A stretch of 64,000 nucleotides of DNA. Origin: Persicaria tinctoria (lineage: Eukaryota > Streptophyta > Magnoliopsida > Caryophyllales > Polygonaceae). Where the stretch lies: NCBI GenBank assembly GCA_037127255.1, contig JBANSL010000001.1:37749001-37813000 (forward strand). The letters are read 5' to 3'. Below, one piece after another: positions 34,422 to 46,980 of the stretch. The notes beneath the pieces are model-generated. The model saw only the letters and a program-made list of their open reading frames with translations, had not been told where the DNA came from and searched no databases. A program made the translations under genes and the position numbers. How positions within the stretch are numbered: position 1 is the stretch's first letter; every line of letters begins with the position of its first letter.

Positions 34422-36089
34422 GACAAACTAAGTGAAAACTATAATCTTTCTAAAGTAGTGAAACTAAACGAAATCAGAGAAACTCAAACGAAGCTAACAT
34501 ATAACCATGCAAATTAAGAATAATAGTATGCAATAGAAAAACATATAAACACATCAAGACCAAGTGCATATAAATAAACAAGCGCAAGAGATACCACATA
34601 AAGAAATAATTGAATATAAACAATATAAAATAAGCTCCAATGCATATAAAATCACCATCATGTAAAATAGAATGCATTACCCATATTTTTAACAATATGC
34701 TCCACATAAACTATATGAATAGGGAAAACAATATAGACAATATAATCATCATGTAAGATCACTATAATTCCACACCTAATCATAAAACAATAGACTCAAT
34801 AAAGGTAACATAAGTAATGCAAAACTCAATATGCACAAACCAACCATTACAACTTGATACTTATGGTCAAAATAAGTCAAATAAATATGCAATGGACATA
34901 TAACTTGTTTGCAATGTCAAATCATGCAAGGGAATAGATTTCATGCTAGAGTAGAAGAAGCTAATCAACCAAAAGCATAAAAATCAATTCCAAAATCAAA
35001 GCCTGAAACGAATCGTAATGAAATCTTAAAATCTAATTAGCTCACAATCCATAAACAATTTGACAATGCTATAAAGATGAAAGTATTTGTAAATCAACCC
35101 AACAATACAATCATATCATCAATTTTGACCAATTTTGCTTTCGGCAAAAAGCCCCAAATTCCGCTCTTAAATCATACCCTAGGCTTTCAATTTCAACCTA
35201 AATCATCCAATCAATGAAAATAATTGAAATAAAAAAGTTTAGGGTAAGAAATCATACCAAAATTGAGTAGAAAGAGGAAGGAAATTCGGGATTTCGAAGG
35301 CGTAACGAACTGAAATATCCAAACAGCGATTTGTGCAAGGGTGGTTCGGTGGGAGTGCTGCAGGGCTCGAGCCGGGTGCATCTTGAGCTCAGTGTGTGCG
35401 TCAGGGGGTGGGGGTTTGAACAAGGGCGGGTTGGTGAGTCAAGGTGGCTCGTGGGTGGTGTGGCAGGACGAAGGAAGTCAAACAGCGATTGGGGAAGAAA
35501 AGGGCCCGGTGTGTACGGTTCTGGGCTCGAGCCGAGTAGGTTCTAGGCTCGAAGGGTGCGGCTGGTGAAGGTGGTTCGATTGGCTGGGGTGGGCTTGGCC
35601 AGAGGTGGCTCAGTGGAGGCGTGGGCAGCCAAAAGATAAGAAAAAGGTGGGCGGCAGTGGACTCAGTTCAGTAGGGAGAGGGTCAGGAGAAAGAAAGGAA
35701 AAGGAGAGAGAGTAGGCCTCGGCGCAGGAGTTTTTTTTTTTAAAGTGGAAAAAAAAATCTTCGATATGGTCTCGGTACAACCTACTGGATTTTAAAAATT
35801 CTTCGAAGATACTAACCTGATCCGCCAAAGGGGTCGGTACCGACCTTGAGGGATCGATATGTCCTCGGTACAACCCTATTTCCTTCTCCGGTCTCCGTTT
35901 TTTTTATCTGTTTTCACTTGGTCACCTCTCAAGACTGGATGGTTAGTGCAATATTTTCTATCCCAACTAACTTACATATCCTAAAATTTAAAAATAAAAC
36001 TAAAATTTAAAAAGGAAAGGAAAATAAAGCGGGTTGCCTCCCATAAGCGCTATCTTTAACGTCGTTAGCTTGGCGTGGTTACCTCAACT
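34422..36089 (-). other. Element G spacer between pol and 3' ORF
   Basis: 34440-35330 is AT-rich and empty. 35340-35570 is GC-rich with GGCTCGAGCC-type words at 35364 and 35524 and related copies nearby. 35761-35875 holds TCGGTACCGA-like words: a 22-mer-like unit TCGATATG(G/T)(T/C)CTCGGTAC recurs at 35761 and 35854, and TCGGTACCGA lies at 35834. The post-integrase box GGTTGCCTCCCATAAGCGCT is at 36032. Confidence 0.6.
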
Positions 36090-38900
36090 TCATTCCAATG
36101 ATGTAAGAGCCCAAGTGACTCTTATTTCCTCCTTCGGATCCATCCTATGATAGTATTTCTTGAGTGAGTGGCCATTGACTTTTAATATGGCCCCTCCTTC
36201 ATCAACTAGACTCACCGCTCCATGGGGATAGATATAATGAACCACAAATGGTCCACTCCATCGTGATCTAAGCTTCCCTGGGAACAATCGCAATCTAGAA
36301 TTGAAAAGAAGAACCTTATCACCTACCTCATGCATCTTTGGCACCAACTTCTTTTCATCTCACTTCCTGGTGCGCTCCTTGTAGATTTCGGCGTTTTGAT
36401 AAGCTTTGAGCCTCAACTCCTCCAACTCTTGCAAGTCCATGAATCTCTTTGTTCCAGCCGTGTCAAGGTCTATGATGAGCTCCTTATGAGCCCATAATGC
36501 TTTATGCTCAAGCTCGACGGGCAAATGACAAGACTTACCATAAACCAAGTTGAAGGGAGTTGTGAGCAATGGTGTCTTGTACGTCGTCCTATAAGCCCAC
36601 AACGCATTATCTATCTTTAATGACCAATCTTTTCTTGAACGTGACACCATCTTCTCTAAGATGCTCTTGATTTGTTGATTTGAAACCTCCACTTGGCCAC
36701 TAGTTTGGGGATGGTACGGTGTTGCCACCCTATGAGACACCCAATACTTAGCCAAAAGAGCTTAAAAGCCCTTCTTTATGAAGTGAGATCCTCCATCGCT
36801 AATAAGAACTTGTGGGACACCAAAAAGGGGGAAAATGTTAGTGTTCATAAATCTAGCTATAACTTTATAATCATTAGTACAAGTGGCTATAGCTTCAACC
36901 CACTTAGAAACATAATCAACCGCAACCAAAATATATTTATAGAGCCCTAATGAAGGGAAAGGCCCCATAAAATCAATACCCCATACGTCGAAAAGCTCAA
37001 CTTCTAGGATAGTGGTAAGAGGGTTCTCATGCCTCCAAGTGATATTCCCCGCTCTTTGGCACTCATCGCAACTTTCAATGTAAGCATGTACATCCTTGAA
37101 CAAAGTAGGCCAATAGAAGCCACTTTGAAGAATCTTCTCCGTGGTCTTGAAACTCTTTGCGTGGTCGCCTGTTGGAAGGGTGTGACAATGCTTGTTATGG
37201 TCTCAATCTCCTCATCTGGTACACAACGTCTAAAAATGTGGTCGCTCCCCTGCTTGAATAAGTAGGAATTATCCCAACAGTATTGTTTGACGTCGTGGAG
37301 GAACTTCTTCCTAGCTTCCGAAGTCAAATCCTTAGGGATTTCTCCCCCTACAATGTAATTAGCAAAATCCGCAAACCAAGGGGTCCTCAACCTTCCAATA
37401 GCATAAATATGATGAGATATAGGAGAAGAAGGGGGTATAAAAGGAATCCTCACCAGAACCTACCGAATCAGAGCGAACAAGCTCGACAACGTGTTGAAAG
37501 GGGGTCGGTACCGAACCTATTGAGGTTTGTACGACCTCGGTACGCACTCTGGAGGACTCGAGCTTTAGGTCCACTTCTGAAGAGGGCTCGGTACCGGCCC
37601 TATAGGGGTCGGTACGGCCTCGATACGTGTCTTATCGGTCTCGTTTTGCAGGAGGCTTTCGTCCGCTCTGGAGTTATTGATTGGTACATGATTTTCGGAC
37701 TCCATGAGGTGGTCTAGAGGCAACCTAGAAAGATGGTCAGCCACCAAATTCTCCGCTCCCTTCTTGTTCCTAATTTCACGATCAAATTCTTGCAATAAAA
37801 GCATCCAACGGAGGAGCCTAGGCTTGGCATCCTTCTTGGTCATCAAATATCTTACCGCGGCATGATCTGTATAGACAATGACCTTAGAACCTACTAAATA
37901 AGTACGAAACTTTTCAAAGGAAAATACCACGGCGAGGAATTCCTTCTCCGTCATGGTGTACTTACTCTGCGCTTCGTCAAGTGTCTTACTTGCATAATAG
38001 ATGGCATGAAGCTTCTTGTCCTTCCTTTGCCCAAGCACGGCACATACGGCATACTCATTAGCATCACACATTATCTCAAAGGGTAGGTTCCAATCGGGTG
38101 ATTGCATAATAGGAGCGGAGACAAGGGCTTCATTCAATTTGTTGAACGCTTCAAGACACTCTACAAAAAACTCAAAAGCTACATCCTACATAAGCAAGTT
38201 AGTTAAAGGTTTAGCAATTTTTGAGAAGTCTTGAATGAATGTCCTATAAAAGTCTGCATGTCCTAGAAAGCTCCTAATATCCTTAACATTAGTACGATCT
38301 ACCTCAATTCCCCTTTTGGAAACCAAATGCCCAAGAACAATTCCTTCTTGAACCATGAAGTGACATTTTTCCCAATTAACTACTAAATTAGTTTCTTTTA
38401 CATCTTTATAGCACCCTACTCAAGTTGGGAAGACATGAATCAAAAGAAGAACCATAAACAGAAAAATCATCCATAAACACTTCTACTATATCCTCAATCA
38501 TGTCAGAAAAAATAGCCACCATACATCTTTGAAAAGTTGCAGGGGCATTGCAGAGCCAAAATGGCATCCTCTTCTAAGCAAAACTTATGTAAGGACAAGT
38601 AAAGGTAGTCTTCTCCTGATCATCTGGATGAATGGGAATCTACAAAAAACAAATATAGCCATCCAAATAGCAAAAATAATCGTGTTGTGCTAGACGCTCA
38701 AGAACTTGATCAAGAAAAGGAAGAGGGGAATGATCCTTCCTAGTATCGCTATTCAACTTCCTATAATCAATGCACATGCGCCATTTAGTAGTTGTCCTAG
38801 TAGGACTCACCCATTTACTGTCAGAAATAGCAAAAATAATTCCAGCATCCAACATTTTCAAATTTTCTGATTTTACTACTTCTTTCATATTTGGGTTAAG
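36090..38900 (-). pseudogene. Element G integrase, RNase H and RT (Athila pol), broken
   Basis: From right to left: RT thumb/palm with LDAGIIFAISDSKWVSP and CIDYRKLN (38888-38700), and the Athila-style active site VEVFMDD near 38480. RNase H (38137-37565) has [20 protein letters not shown] and [11 protein letters not shown]. Integrase follows, with zinc-region remnants (37453-37104), core motifs GIDFMGPF, LISDGGSHF and TSGQVEVSN (D, D and E all present), and a C-terminal GPY/F part VGDKVLLFNSRLRLFPGKL (36330-36200). Several stops and frameshifts separate these blocks. RNase H and integrase are linked by a segment with TCGGTACCGA words (37505-37625). Confidence 0.88.
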
Positions 38901-38901
38901 C

Positions 38902-40310
38902 CTACGTACGCTGATGTTCTATGGTTGGCTTATTATCATCCTCCATGAATATTCGATGCATGCATAAAGAGGGTGAAATTCCAGTGATATCATCCAAAGA
39001 ATAACCAATTGCTTTCTTGTGGGCCCTAAGCACATCAAGTAACTTTTCTACTTCTTCCATATTCAATTTTGCATTAATTATCACAGGAAAAGTAGAATTG
39101 GAACCCAAGAAAGCATACCTCAAACCTTTTGGAAGTAGCTTAAGCTCTTGAGAAGGCTCTATTGGAATGAGTGTTGGCTCTTCCTCCTCCGTTTTCAATA
39201 ATGCCTCCAACACCTCCAAACAATAAACTTCCTCTTGACCTGCTAGAAGACTTGGGACTGGACCCGCAGACTCAAGACAATCAAAATAGCTTACCTCTAC
39301 CATGTTTGAGGTTTCCTTCATCGTTGGATTGAAGAGAAACTCAACGATGTCATCCCCAACCTCAAATGTTAGGAGTCCCTTCCTAACATCAATTATTTCT
39401 CTAGCGGTGGCTAAGAAGGTCCTTCCAAGAATGATAGGCACCACTGGATCTTATGGCATATCCATAACGATAAAATCAGCGGGGACGAAAAACTTACCTA
39501 CACGGACATGCACATCATCAATCACCCCAATTGGTGATTCAACCGCTCCATTTGCCATGGATATTCTCATGTTGACCGACTCTAAGGCTCCCAAGCTTGT
39601 CTTAGACCATATCGAAAGTGGGAGAAGGCTCACATTTGCACCTAAATCACACAATGCCTTGAAACTAAACCAATAGACTTCCTCTTGACCTGCTAGAAGA
39701 CTTGGGACTGGGCCCGCAGACTCAAGACAATCAAAATAGCTTACCTCTACCATGTTTGAGGTTTCCTTCATCGTTGGATTGAAGAGAAACTCAACGATGT
39801 CATCCCCAACCTCAAATGTTAGGAGTCCCTTCCTAACATCAATTATTTCTCTAGCGGTGGCTAAGAAGGTCCTTCCAAGAATGATAGGCACCACTGGATC
39901 TTCTGGCATATCCATAACGATAAAATCAGTGGGGACGAAAAACTTACCTACACGGACATGCACATAATCAATCACCCCAATTGGTGATTCAACCGCTCCA
40001 TTTGCCATGGATATTCTCATGTTGACCGGCTCTAGGGCTCCCAAGCTTGTCTTAGACCATATCGAAAGTGGGAGAAGGCTCACATTTGCACCTAAATCAC
40101 ACAATGCCTTGAAACTAAACCAATAGTAATGCCAAAATTACATGGATCTCCAAGTTTCTCAGGGAACTTCAATGAACGGACCTCGTCAGCAAGCTCAGGC
40201 ATGGATCTCTTCTTAGCTAAGATGTCTTTCAAAAACTTAGTGTAAGTTGACATCTCTCTCAAAGCGTCAGTGAAAGGAATAGATATATCCAAACTTTGAA
40301 GCATCTTCAC
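38902..40310 (-). pseudogene. Element G protease region with in-frame duplication
   Basis: Starting at 40310 (LDISIPFTDALREMSTYTKF) the frame enters an aspartic protease with CDLGANVSLLPLSIW and IILGRTFLATA, repeats the whole domain, and continues into the RT start (GISPSLCMHRIFMEDDNKPT). The repeat is a 450-bp tandem duplication (39227-39676 and 39677-40126), exactly 150 codons, so frame is kept. A GAA-to-TAA change at 39451-39453 ends the ORF in the downstream copy. Confidence 0.85.
39227..40126 (-). repeat. 450-bp tandem duplication of the protease domain
   Basis: Two nearly identical 450-bp copies abut at 39676/39677. Differences are few (for example TTATGG against TTCTGG in the matching place), so the duplication is younger than much of the decay in G. 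Confidence 0.93.
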
Positions 40311-40454
40311 AAACTTTTACCGCTGTGTCCTTTACCTTTCTCGGAGGGTATGAGAGCACTTTCATCGGATTCGGGGCTGAAATAGCCCCTGTAGAAGAAT
40401 CTGTTGTTGTTGTTGGGGGAGTCGGTACCGAGGTTGTGGGGGTCGGTACGACCT
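40311..40454 (-). other. Element G gag-protease linker remnant with paired words
   Basis: It contains TCGGTACCGA at 40422 and TCGGTACGAC at 40443, 21 bp apart. This is the same linker slot where A, B and C hold TCGANNTCGA words. Confidence 0.7.
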
Positions 40455-41396
40455 TGTTTTGTAAGGAGAAAATTAAGTTTAGTAAATAACAATTTAAATC
40501 AAAGCTAGATTCGTGCCCATGCTAATAATTACAAGACTTTCTCTCGATGTAGAAAAAAGAAGTCAGGATCGATCCTCAAGGAAGCGTGTTAGAGGATCTC
40601 AGGTAGCAAGCGGATCTCACAAACGGTGATCGACCACAGGGAAGCACTCGATATAGACCAGAGGTAGTCGATATCGACCTCTTCAGTCGATTTCTGAAAG
40701 CTCTGCAGACGTCAGTCGATTTCGACCTAGGCACTCGATATTGACCAGTTCCCATCGACTTCACCTATAAGTGCAGAGAAAAAAACGAGCAGAGATCGAT
40801 ATCGAGTGAAGTGCTCGATATCAACCAAATCAGTAGTCGACGTCGACTAGGAGTAGTCGAAGTAGAGTAGAATGCGGAAACGTAACGAATTGCAGATTTC
40901 AAAATAAACAATGTAAAAGAAATCTACCAAGGCTGGGGATTGCAACAATGATAACCAAACATGCATAAGACAGGATAAAGAGAAATAATCATGCACTCAC
41001 ATCAAAGGAACAAGCTTTCGCCTTTTCCAAAAATTAGACAACTCTTTCAAGAAACCCTAATTGTATCCACCAATTTTATGTTTATAATCCAAGTGGTTAA
41101 CTTGAATCTCTATTAATTAGGTAATAAACATATAAAAGGTAGTGGATGATCAAAACACAATAAAGGTCGAATCTTTACCTTAAGCATGCATGACTATCGT
41201 CGGGCTCACCCCAACACTAGAAGTAGGTGGACTACTCGCTCTTTATCATAGGAAAACTCATCAATAATAAAAGAAAACTAAATTGCATTAATAAACTAAA
41301 ATAAAGCTTACAACCGATTAAAGCCAAATCCGCTCTCGCAGGACACAACACCTCTCGGCCTAAGCTCTCTCTCCTAACTCTCCTACTCTTTTCTTG
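40455..41396 (-). repeat. F: A/C-type LTR fragment (R-U5 side)
   Basis: It starts TGTTTTGTAAGG and is closest in word type and order to the C LTR at 63481, with TCGATATCGA-like words at 40640-40860. It matches the A LTR from its PBS-side border up to about 7275 and then stops against D's integrase at about 41396. The break is close to the expected transcription start of the family, so U3 and the TATA box are missing. No primer site follows at the left. Confidence 0.8.
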
Positions 41397-42684
41397 TGAC
41401 TAGAGGTAGAGAATAACAATCTAGTTCCCAACTTGTTCCATAATGTCCGCCAAAAATGACTTAAGAACTTAACATCTCTATCACTCACTATGGTTTTCGG
41501 CACTCCATGCAACCTAACTACCTCTCTAAAGAATAAATTAGCAACATTGGTAGCATCATAAGTTTTTTGGCATGCAATAAAGTGAGCCATCTTAGAAAAC
41601 CTATCTACCACCACAAATATAGAATCCCTCCCCTTCTTAGTTCTAGGCAATCCTACAATAAAATCCATAGATATGTCTTCCCAAGGGGCTGAGGGTGTGC
41701 GTGGTGGTGTATATAAACCATGGGGCATGAGCTTCGATTTGGCCTTTAAGCAATCAATATATCTCTTAAGGCAATATACTACATCCCTAAGCATATTTGG
41801 CCAATATAAGTGTGACTTAAGTGTATGGTATGTCTTATCTCTCCCAAAATGACTCATTAAACCTCCACTACGGGCTTCATTTACCAATAATAATCGAAGA
41901 GAACACCTAGGTATGCACACTTGATCTGTCCTAAACAAGAATCCATCAAAGATATAAAATTGGTCGGTAGGACCCTTATCTAGGCATCTTCGAAACACAT
42001 CCCCAAAATCTACATCATTAGCATACAATTCCTTAATGTATACAAAGCCTAAGACTCTAGAATCCAAAGTGGTAAATAACACATGTCTCCTAGATAATGC
42101 ATCAGCTACCACATTGTCTTTGCTTTTCTTATACTTTATCACATAAGGACATGTCTCTATAAATTCCATCCATCTACCATGCATCCTATCAAGTTTATCT
42201 TGGCTCTTAAAATGCTTTAAAGATTCATGATCAGTCCTATGTATAAACTATCTAGGCCAAAGGTAATGGGACCATGTCTTAATGACTCTAAACAATGCAT
42301 ATAATTCTTTGTCATAAGTAGATTAATTAAGACATGCACCTTTCAGCTTTTCAGAAAAGAAGGCTATATGCTTACCTTCTTGCATGAGGACTCCTCCGAT
42401 CCCAACTCCGCTAGCATCACATTCAACCTCGAAAGGCCGAGTGAAGTCATCCAGAGCAGGCAATGGGGGCTTGCATGAGCTTCTCCTTGAGCATTCGAAA
42501 TGCCTTCTCCTGAGCTGGACCCCACTTGAACTCACACCGCTTCTTTGTGAGCTCTGTGAGAGGGGCTGCGATGGAGCTGAAGTCGCGCATAAATCTCCGA
42601 TAGAAGCTCGCAAGTCCTTGGAAACTCCTCACATGGCCAATGTTGGTGGGAGTCGGCCAGTCCAGGATTGCTTTCATCTTAGCT
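41397..42684 (-). pseudogene. Element D RNase H and integrase, broken and truncated
   Basis: RT-RNase H connection: [20 protein letters not shown] (about 42665-42606), then a frameshift to RNase H PFEVECDASGVGIGGVLMQE and IAFFSEKLKGA. Stops occur at about 42323 and 42250. Integrase zinc-region remnants [20 protein letters not shown] follow, then [17 protein letters not shown] and [17 protein letters not shown] (the two Asp). The coding sequence ends at LLFSTSSH where F begins, so the catalytic Glu and the C-terminal domain are lost. Confidence 0.85.
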
Positions 42685-44112
42685 TCGTCGACTCGTAATC
42701 CACTTGACTATTACATAATTAGCATACAAGTGTTCAAATCCAAGAAAAGACACTTGATTATTACATAATTCGCATTTCTTCAAATTAGCATACAAATGTT
42801 CAAATCTTAGAGTAGAAAGTACTTCCCTTAAATGTGATTCATGTTCCTTAGTTGATTTACTATAGATAAGAATGTCATCAAAATACACAACAATAAATTT
42901 ACCTATGAAATTTCTAAGCACATGGTTAATTAATCTCATGAAAGTACTAGGAGCGTTAGTCAAGCCAAAAGGCATAACCAACCATTCATAGAGTCCAAAT
43001 TTAGTTTTAAAGGCTGTTTTCCATTCATCGCATTCCTTCATCCTAATCTGATGATAACCACTTTTTAAATCAATTTTTGAGAAAATGGAAGAACCATGTA
43101 ACTCATCTAACATATCATCTAGGCGGGGTATATGATGGCGATATTTCACAGTTATGTTGTTAATGGCCTTACAGTCTACACACATTCTCCATGAACCATC
43201 TTTCTTAGGGACTAACAACACAGGCACATCACATGGACTCAAACTTTCCCTAATGTATCCCTTATCCAACAATTCCTGGACTTGGGATTGAACCTCTTGG
43301 GTTTCAGTGGGATTCATTCTATAAGCGGGCCTATTAGGCAAAGAAGCCCCTGAAATGAGATCAATTTGATGCTCAATTCCTCTAACAGGGCGTAGACCTG
43401 CTGGTATGTCCTCGGGGAAGACATCCTTATACTCTTCAATAAGAGATAGGATGTGAGGAGGTAGGGTAGCTCTAAGCTCCTCACTCAACATATTCAACCC
43501 TTTGCATAGGAGCATGAGGGTTGTTTCCCCATCCGCAAACTCGTCCAAAAATGTACTCTTAGAAGCCAAGAATACCTCTCTAGGCCGAGTAGGGGTGGAC
43601 ACATGGCTCGACTGAGCCTCCTTAACTAACTCACCTTTACATACCTTGCGCTTCTCAATCTCATCAGCCACCTGGGTTGGCGTCATGGGTTTGAGAACTA
43701 CGTTCTTTCCCTGAAAATTAAAGGAATATCGGTTAGTAAAGCCATCATGCAAGACCTTACGATCAAATTGCCAAGGACGTCCTAATAATATATGACAGGC
43801 TTGCATAGGTACAATATCACATAACACATCATCTTCATAATGTCCTAGTTTGATATGCACTTTAACTTGCCTATTCACTTTCAAATTACCACAACCATTC
43901 ATCTAATGCAATTTATAAGGCCTACGATGCTGAATAGTAGGAAGTTGTAATTTATCAATCATTTCTTGTCTAGCTAAGTTACAACAACTCCCCCCATCAA
44001 TGATCACATTAGCAACCTTACCCTTAACTAAGCATCTAGTATGAAACAGATTCTCACGTTGATTGTCATCACAAGGTGCTGGAGCAACACTTAAGACTCT
44101 CCTAACAATCAA
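42679..44112 (-). pseudogene. Element D protease and reverse transcriptase
   Basis: The frame from 44112 has the protease active site VIIDGGSCCNLA and, after a TAG at 43903-43905, ILLGRPWQFDRKV. RT follows with IDLISGASLPNRPAYRMNPT, DGSWRMCVDCKAINNITVKY, FSKIDLKSGYHQIRMKECDE and VVYFDDILIYSK, the YFDD active site. The RT end carries a small local duplication (FEHLYAN occurs twice; about 42700-42735 and 42750-42805) that shifts the frame. The domains are well preserved, so decay is moderate. Confidence 0.9.
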
Positions 44113-45588
44113 TGACTCTCCATGTTCATAATCAATGTCATCATCATCTTCATCATAAGTAAGAAGGTTAAGGTTTTGATCATTGTCATTAGCATGCTCT
44201 TCATGTTCATCACAAGAATTTTCAGATTCATATCCATGAGAGTTTTCTTATTAGGGCAATCCTTCATAACATGACCTCTACCTTGGCATTTAAAACATAC
44301 AATGTCCCTAGATCTAGTAGTAAAGGGGTTAGGATTACTCCCTTTGGGGCCATTAGACACCTCAGATGAATCTCGTCCGTACATAGGCGCCTTGCCCTTG
44401 TCGAAAGCTTGTTGGTTGTTTCGGCCATCTCCCCTTCTTTGGGATTGGTTTGGCCGAGAGCTATAGCTACCGTCAGGCCGCCCTTGGGGCTGGTGTGGCC
44501 GGCTTTGGCGCCATGGTTGGGGCTGCCCACTCGTCATTCTTCCGCCTTGATTCTTGTATATTTGCCCTCTTTTTACCTTGATTGCTAAATGTAAAAGTTC
44601 AGTAGGCGTAGAATAGGGAAAATAATCAATTTCATGAGCTAAGGCAGGATGCAAGATCCTAAGATATCTAGCATTTGTATCTTCATAAGGCTCGACTACA
44701 TTAGCTCGAGCCATGGTTACTTGCATAAGATTAAAAGTTTCCTCAATAGTTTTATTACCTTGTTTAAGGTTTTCTAAACGTTGTCTAAGCTTCCTAGCAT
44801 AGTGTTGAGGAACAAACCTACTTCTCATCAGTGCTTTTAGTTGAGTCCAAGAAGCGATAGGCGCATCAAGGTCTCTTCTTCTTTATTTAACTAGGTTATC
44901 CCACCAAATTAAACTGAAGCCAGTGAATTCTAATGTAGCTAATTGCACCTTTTTTTTCCAGAGAAGTTGTGACAATTCCAGATTTGATCGATCTTAGTCT
45001 CCCAGTCAATATATGCATCTGGATCTGTCTTTCCATCAAATTGAGGGATCTTTACCTTTACCTTACCTATGTCGTCCTAGTCAGGATATCTAGGCTCTCT
45101 GTATTGGTATCGACCTCCTCTATCGTTCCGCCTCGAGCGTTGCTCCCAATACTCCTCTTCTTGGAAGTCGTCGTTGCGCTCCGAGTAATAGAACTCCTCC
45201 TGGAAGCCTCGGCCTCTTCCTCTTCCTCTTCCTTGCCCATGCGCATTAGCAAATCCATTATTTCTACCATATCTCTCCCCTTGTGGAGAGTTGTTCTCAT
45301 CAAATAAAGGATTATTCAAATTAGGGTTAGGATTAGGGTTAGGATTTCGGAGTTCCCTTGACCACCCAGGTTATTAGAACCTGTCGGCCTTTGATTACCT
45401 TGACCACCCAGGTTATTAAAACCTGTCGGCCTAGCTTCCAATGCCGTCAGCCTATCCATCATTGCCGCCAAAGTGGCATTGAGAGTGTTCATTGTGTTGT
45501 TGAACATCTCAGGTGACACTATTATATTGGAGGCGTTGTCGTTGTTGCTGTTGTTGGCATTGTTCGCGTCGTTAACCTGCTGAGACAT
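44109..45588 (-). pseudogene. Element D gag, frameshifted
   Basis: It starts at 45588 (MSQQVNDANNANNSNNDN), Asn-rich, with NPNPN and an RGRGRG stretch. Frame changes occur near 45316 and 45077-44830, the latter next to an A run at 44948-44961. The gag core continues at 44828 (RSRFVPQHYARKLRQRLENL, LKQGNKTIEETFNLM) and the zinc knuckle CFKCQGRGHVMKDC is near 44290. E's gag is homologous. Confidence 0.85.
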
Positions 45589-46980
45589 TGCAAAGAAAAG
45601 AAACACGGAACTATGTAAAGACTAGAAAATAAACAACCTCACCAAGTGTTTCACTCTCACTCCTCTCTAATTTGTATGACTAGGCTTGTTGTTTCAATCC
45701 GCTTTGGGCAAATCAAGATTCAAGCAAAAACCAAGCAATTCAAGTAAAAGATCAAAAGGATGAATAAGAAACACGACAAGAGTACTCGATAAGGAAGTCA
45801 AACACTTGACACAAACAAAACAAGCACTCGACAAGATGTAAAGTACTCGATAAATACAACAAGACACTCGACACGAGCTATAAGGTACTCGACAGGAGCT
45901 ATAGAGCACTCGATAGTAGCAAAAATCAATAGGAGAGCATTCGACCAGAACAAGAGTACTCGACACAACAGCTGTAGCAACTCGCCAGGACTCGATATTG
46001 GCAAAGAACTCGACACAACAATGAAAAGTACTCGATATTACCAACAAGTACTCAACAAACAAGAGAAATCACTCGACAATGCAGAGAGATCACTCGACAC
46101 AATCACAAACAACTCGACAATGGAGAGAAAAATAGAGAAAATAAGGAAAAGAAAAGAAATCTTGGAACTTTTACCTCTTTTTTATTCATACCCTTAGTAA
46201 GGATGTTGTAGTTGCAAGGTAGGGTTTCAAAATATGTGTTTGGGAGGTGTGTGTTTGAGACAAAGGGTTGTCGACCAAGGCTTGTGTTTGAAACTTGTCG
46301 ACTAGACTAGGGTATTCACCAAAGTTGGTCCTTGAAGTTTATTGCACTACTCGATAATCCTTTTTTTTTTAAGCTACTTTTGCCCCTAGTGAATTTTATC
46401 CTCTTAGGTGTAAGCTTGAATGTATCTTTTTTTTTAACTGTTTTTCGGACTTTTATTTTTTTTACTAATGCAAGAAACTAACAACTAGAATACAGGACTC
46501 TCGAAAATAGTATAAAGAAGGTGAATAAAATAAAAACTGTAGCCCTTATGAAATATATATAGTTGAGGTTAGGCTATCTTTTGTAAGGAGATCAATCTAA
46601 AGCCTTGTATATTATATGATAGATAAAGCAATTAAATCTACCATAAAAAAATTCAGAATTTAATTTAGGCAATTAAAATAGATAGATCTTAGGATAGAAC
46701 AAGATAGAAGCAAGCAACAACTCGGGTTTGCGAAAACACAAAGGGGTCGGCCGAATCTACTAGGGAGATGTCGTCGACTTAGGTAGTGCTCGAGGTGTTG
46801 TTTCGGCTTGCAAGGAACTTGGTTGGCTTGTGTTTAGGTCTAGAAACCATAAACAAGAAGTTAGTAATAATCAAAATCAAGAATTCAAGAAGTAAAGACC
46901 AAGAACAAAGAAAGACTCTATTTTTGTAGTTTTTGTGTTTAGGGAAACAAAAGACATAACTTTTGATGTCGGAAACCAAA
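45589..46980 (-). other. Element D leader with phased TCGA array
   Basis: The 1.4-kb untranslated leader has ACTCGACA-like words (TGTCGAGT on the coding strand) between 45784 and 46118. Starts I counted include 45784, 45804, 45826, 45845, 45866, 45887, 45908, 45939, 45958, 45980, 46008, 46030, 46050, 46071, 46092 and 46112, mostly 19-22 bp apart. The GGATAAAATTCAC core lies in reverse at about 46391. Confidence 0.8.

Larger units (their letters stand above)
30228..40454 (-). mobile_element. Element G: degenerate Athila element with pol
   Basis: Minus strand. It has a complete 3' LTR at the left, a 3' untranslated region, an Athila-type 3' ORF, a long spacer, integrase, RNase H, RT and a protease region with an internal duplication. 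The gag and 5' LTR are missing because the element stops at 40454 against LTR fragment F. It is the only Athila-type element here that keeps RT and integrase, though heavily mutated. Confidence 0.85.

Noticed and set aside
45321..45346. Telomere-like TTAGGG repeats
   Set aside because: The stretch codes for the Asn-Pro repeat of D's gag on the minus strand and has the same protein motif in E; it is coding, not an interstitial telomere.
45784..46118. CRISPR-like array of short repeats with spacers
   Set aside because: Repeats are 6-8 bp with 12-14 bp gaps inside a plant retrotransposon leader; no CRISPR repeat length or cas genes.
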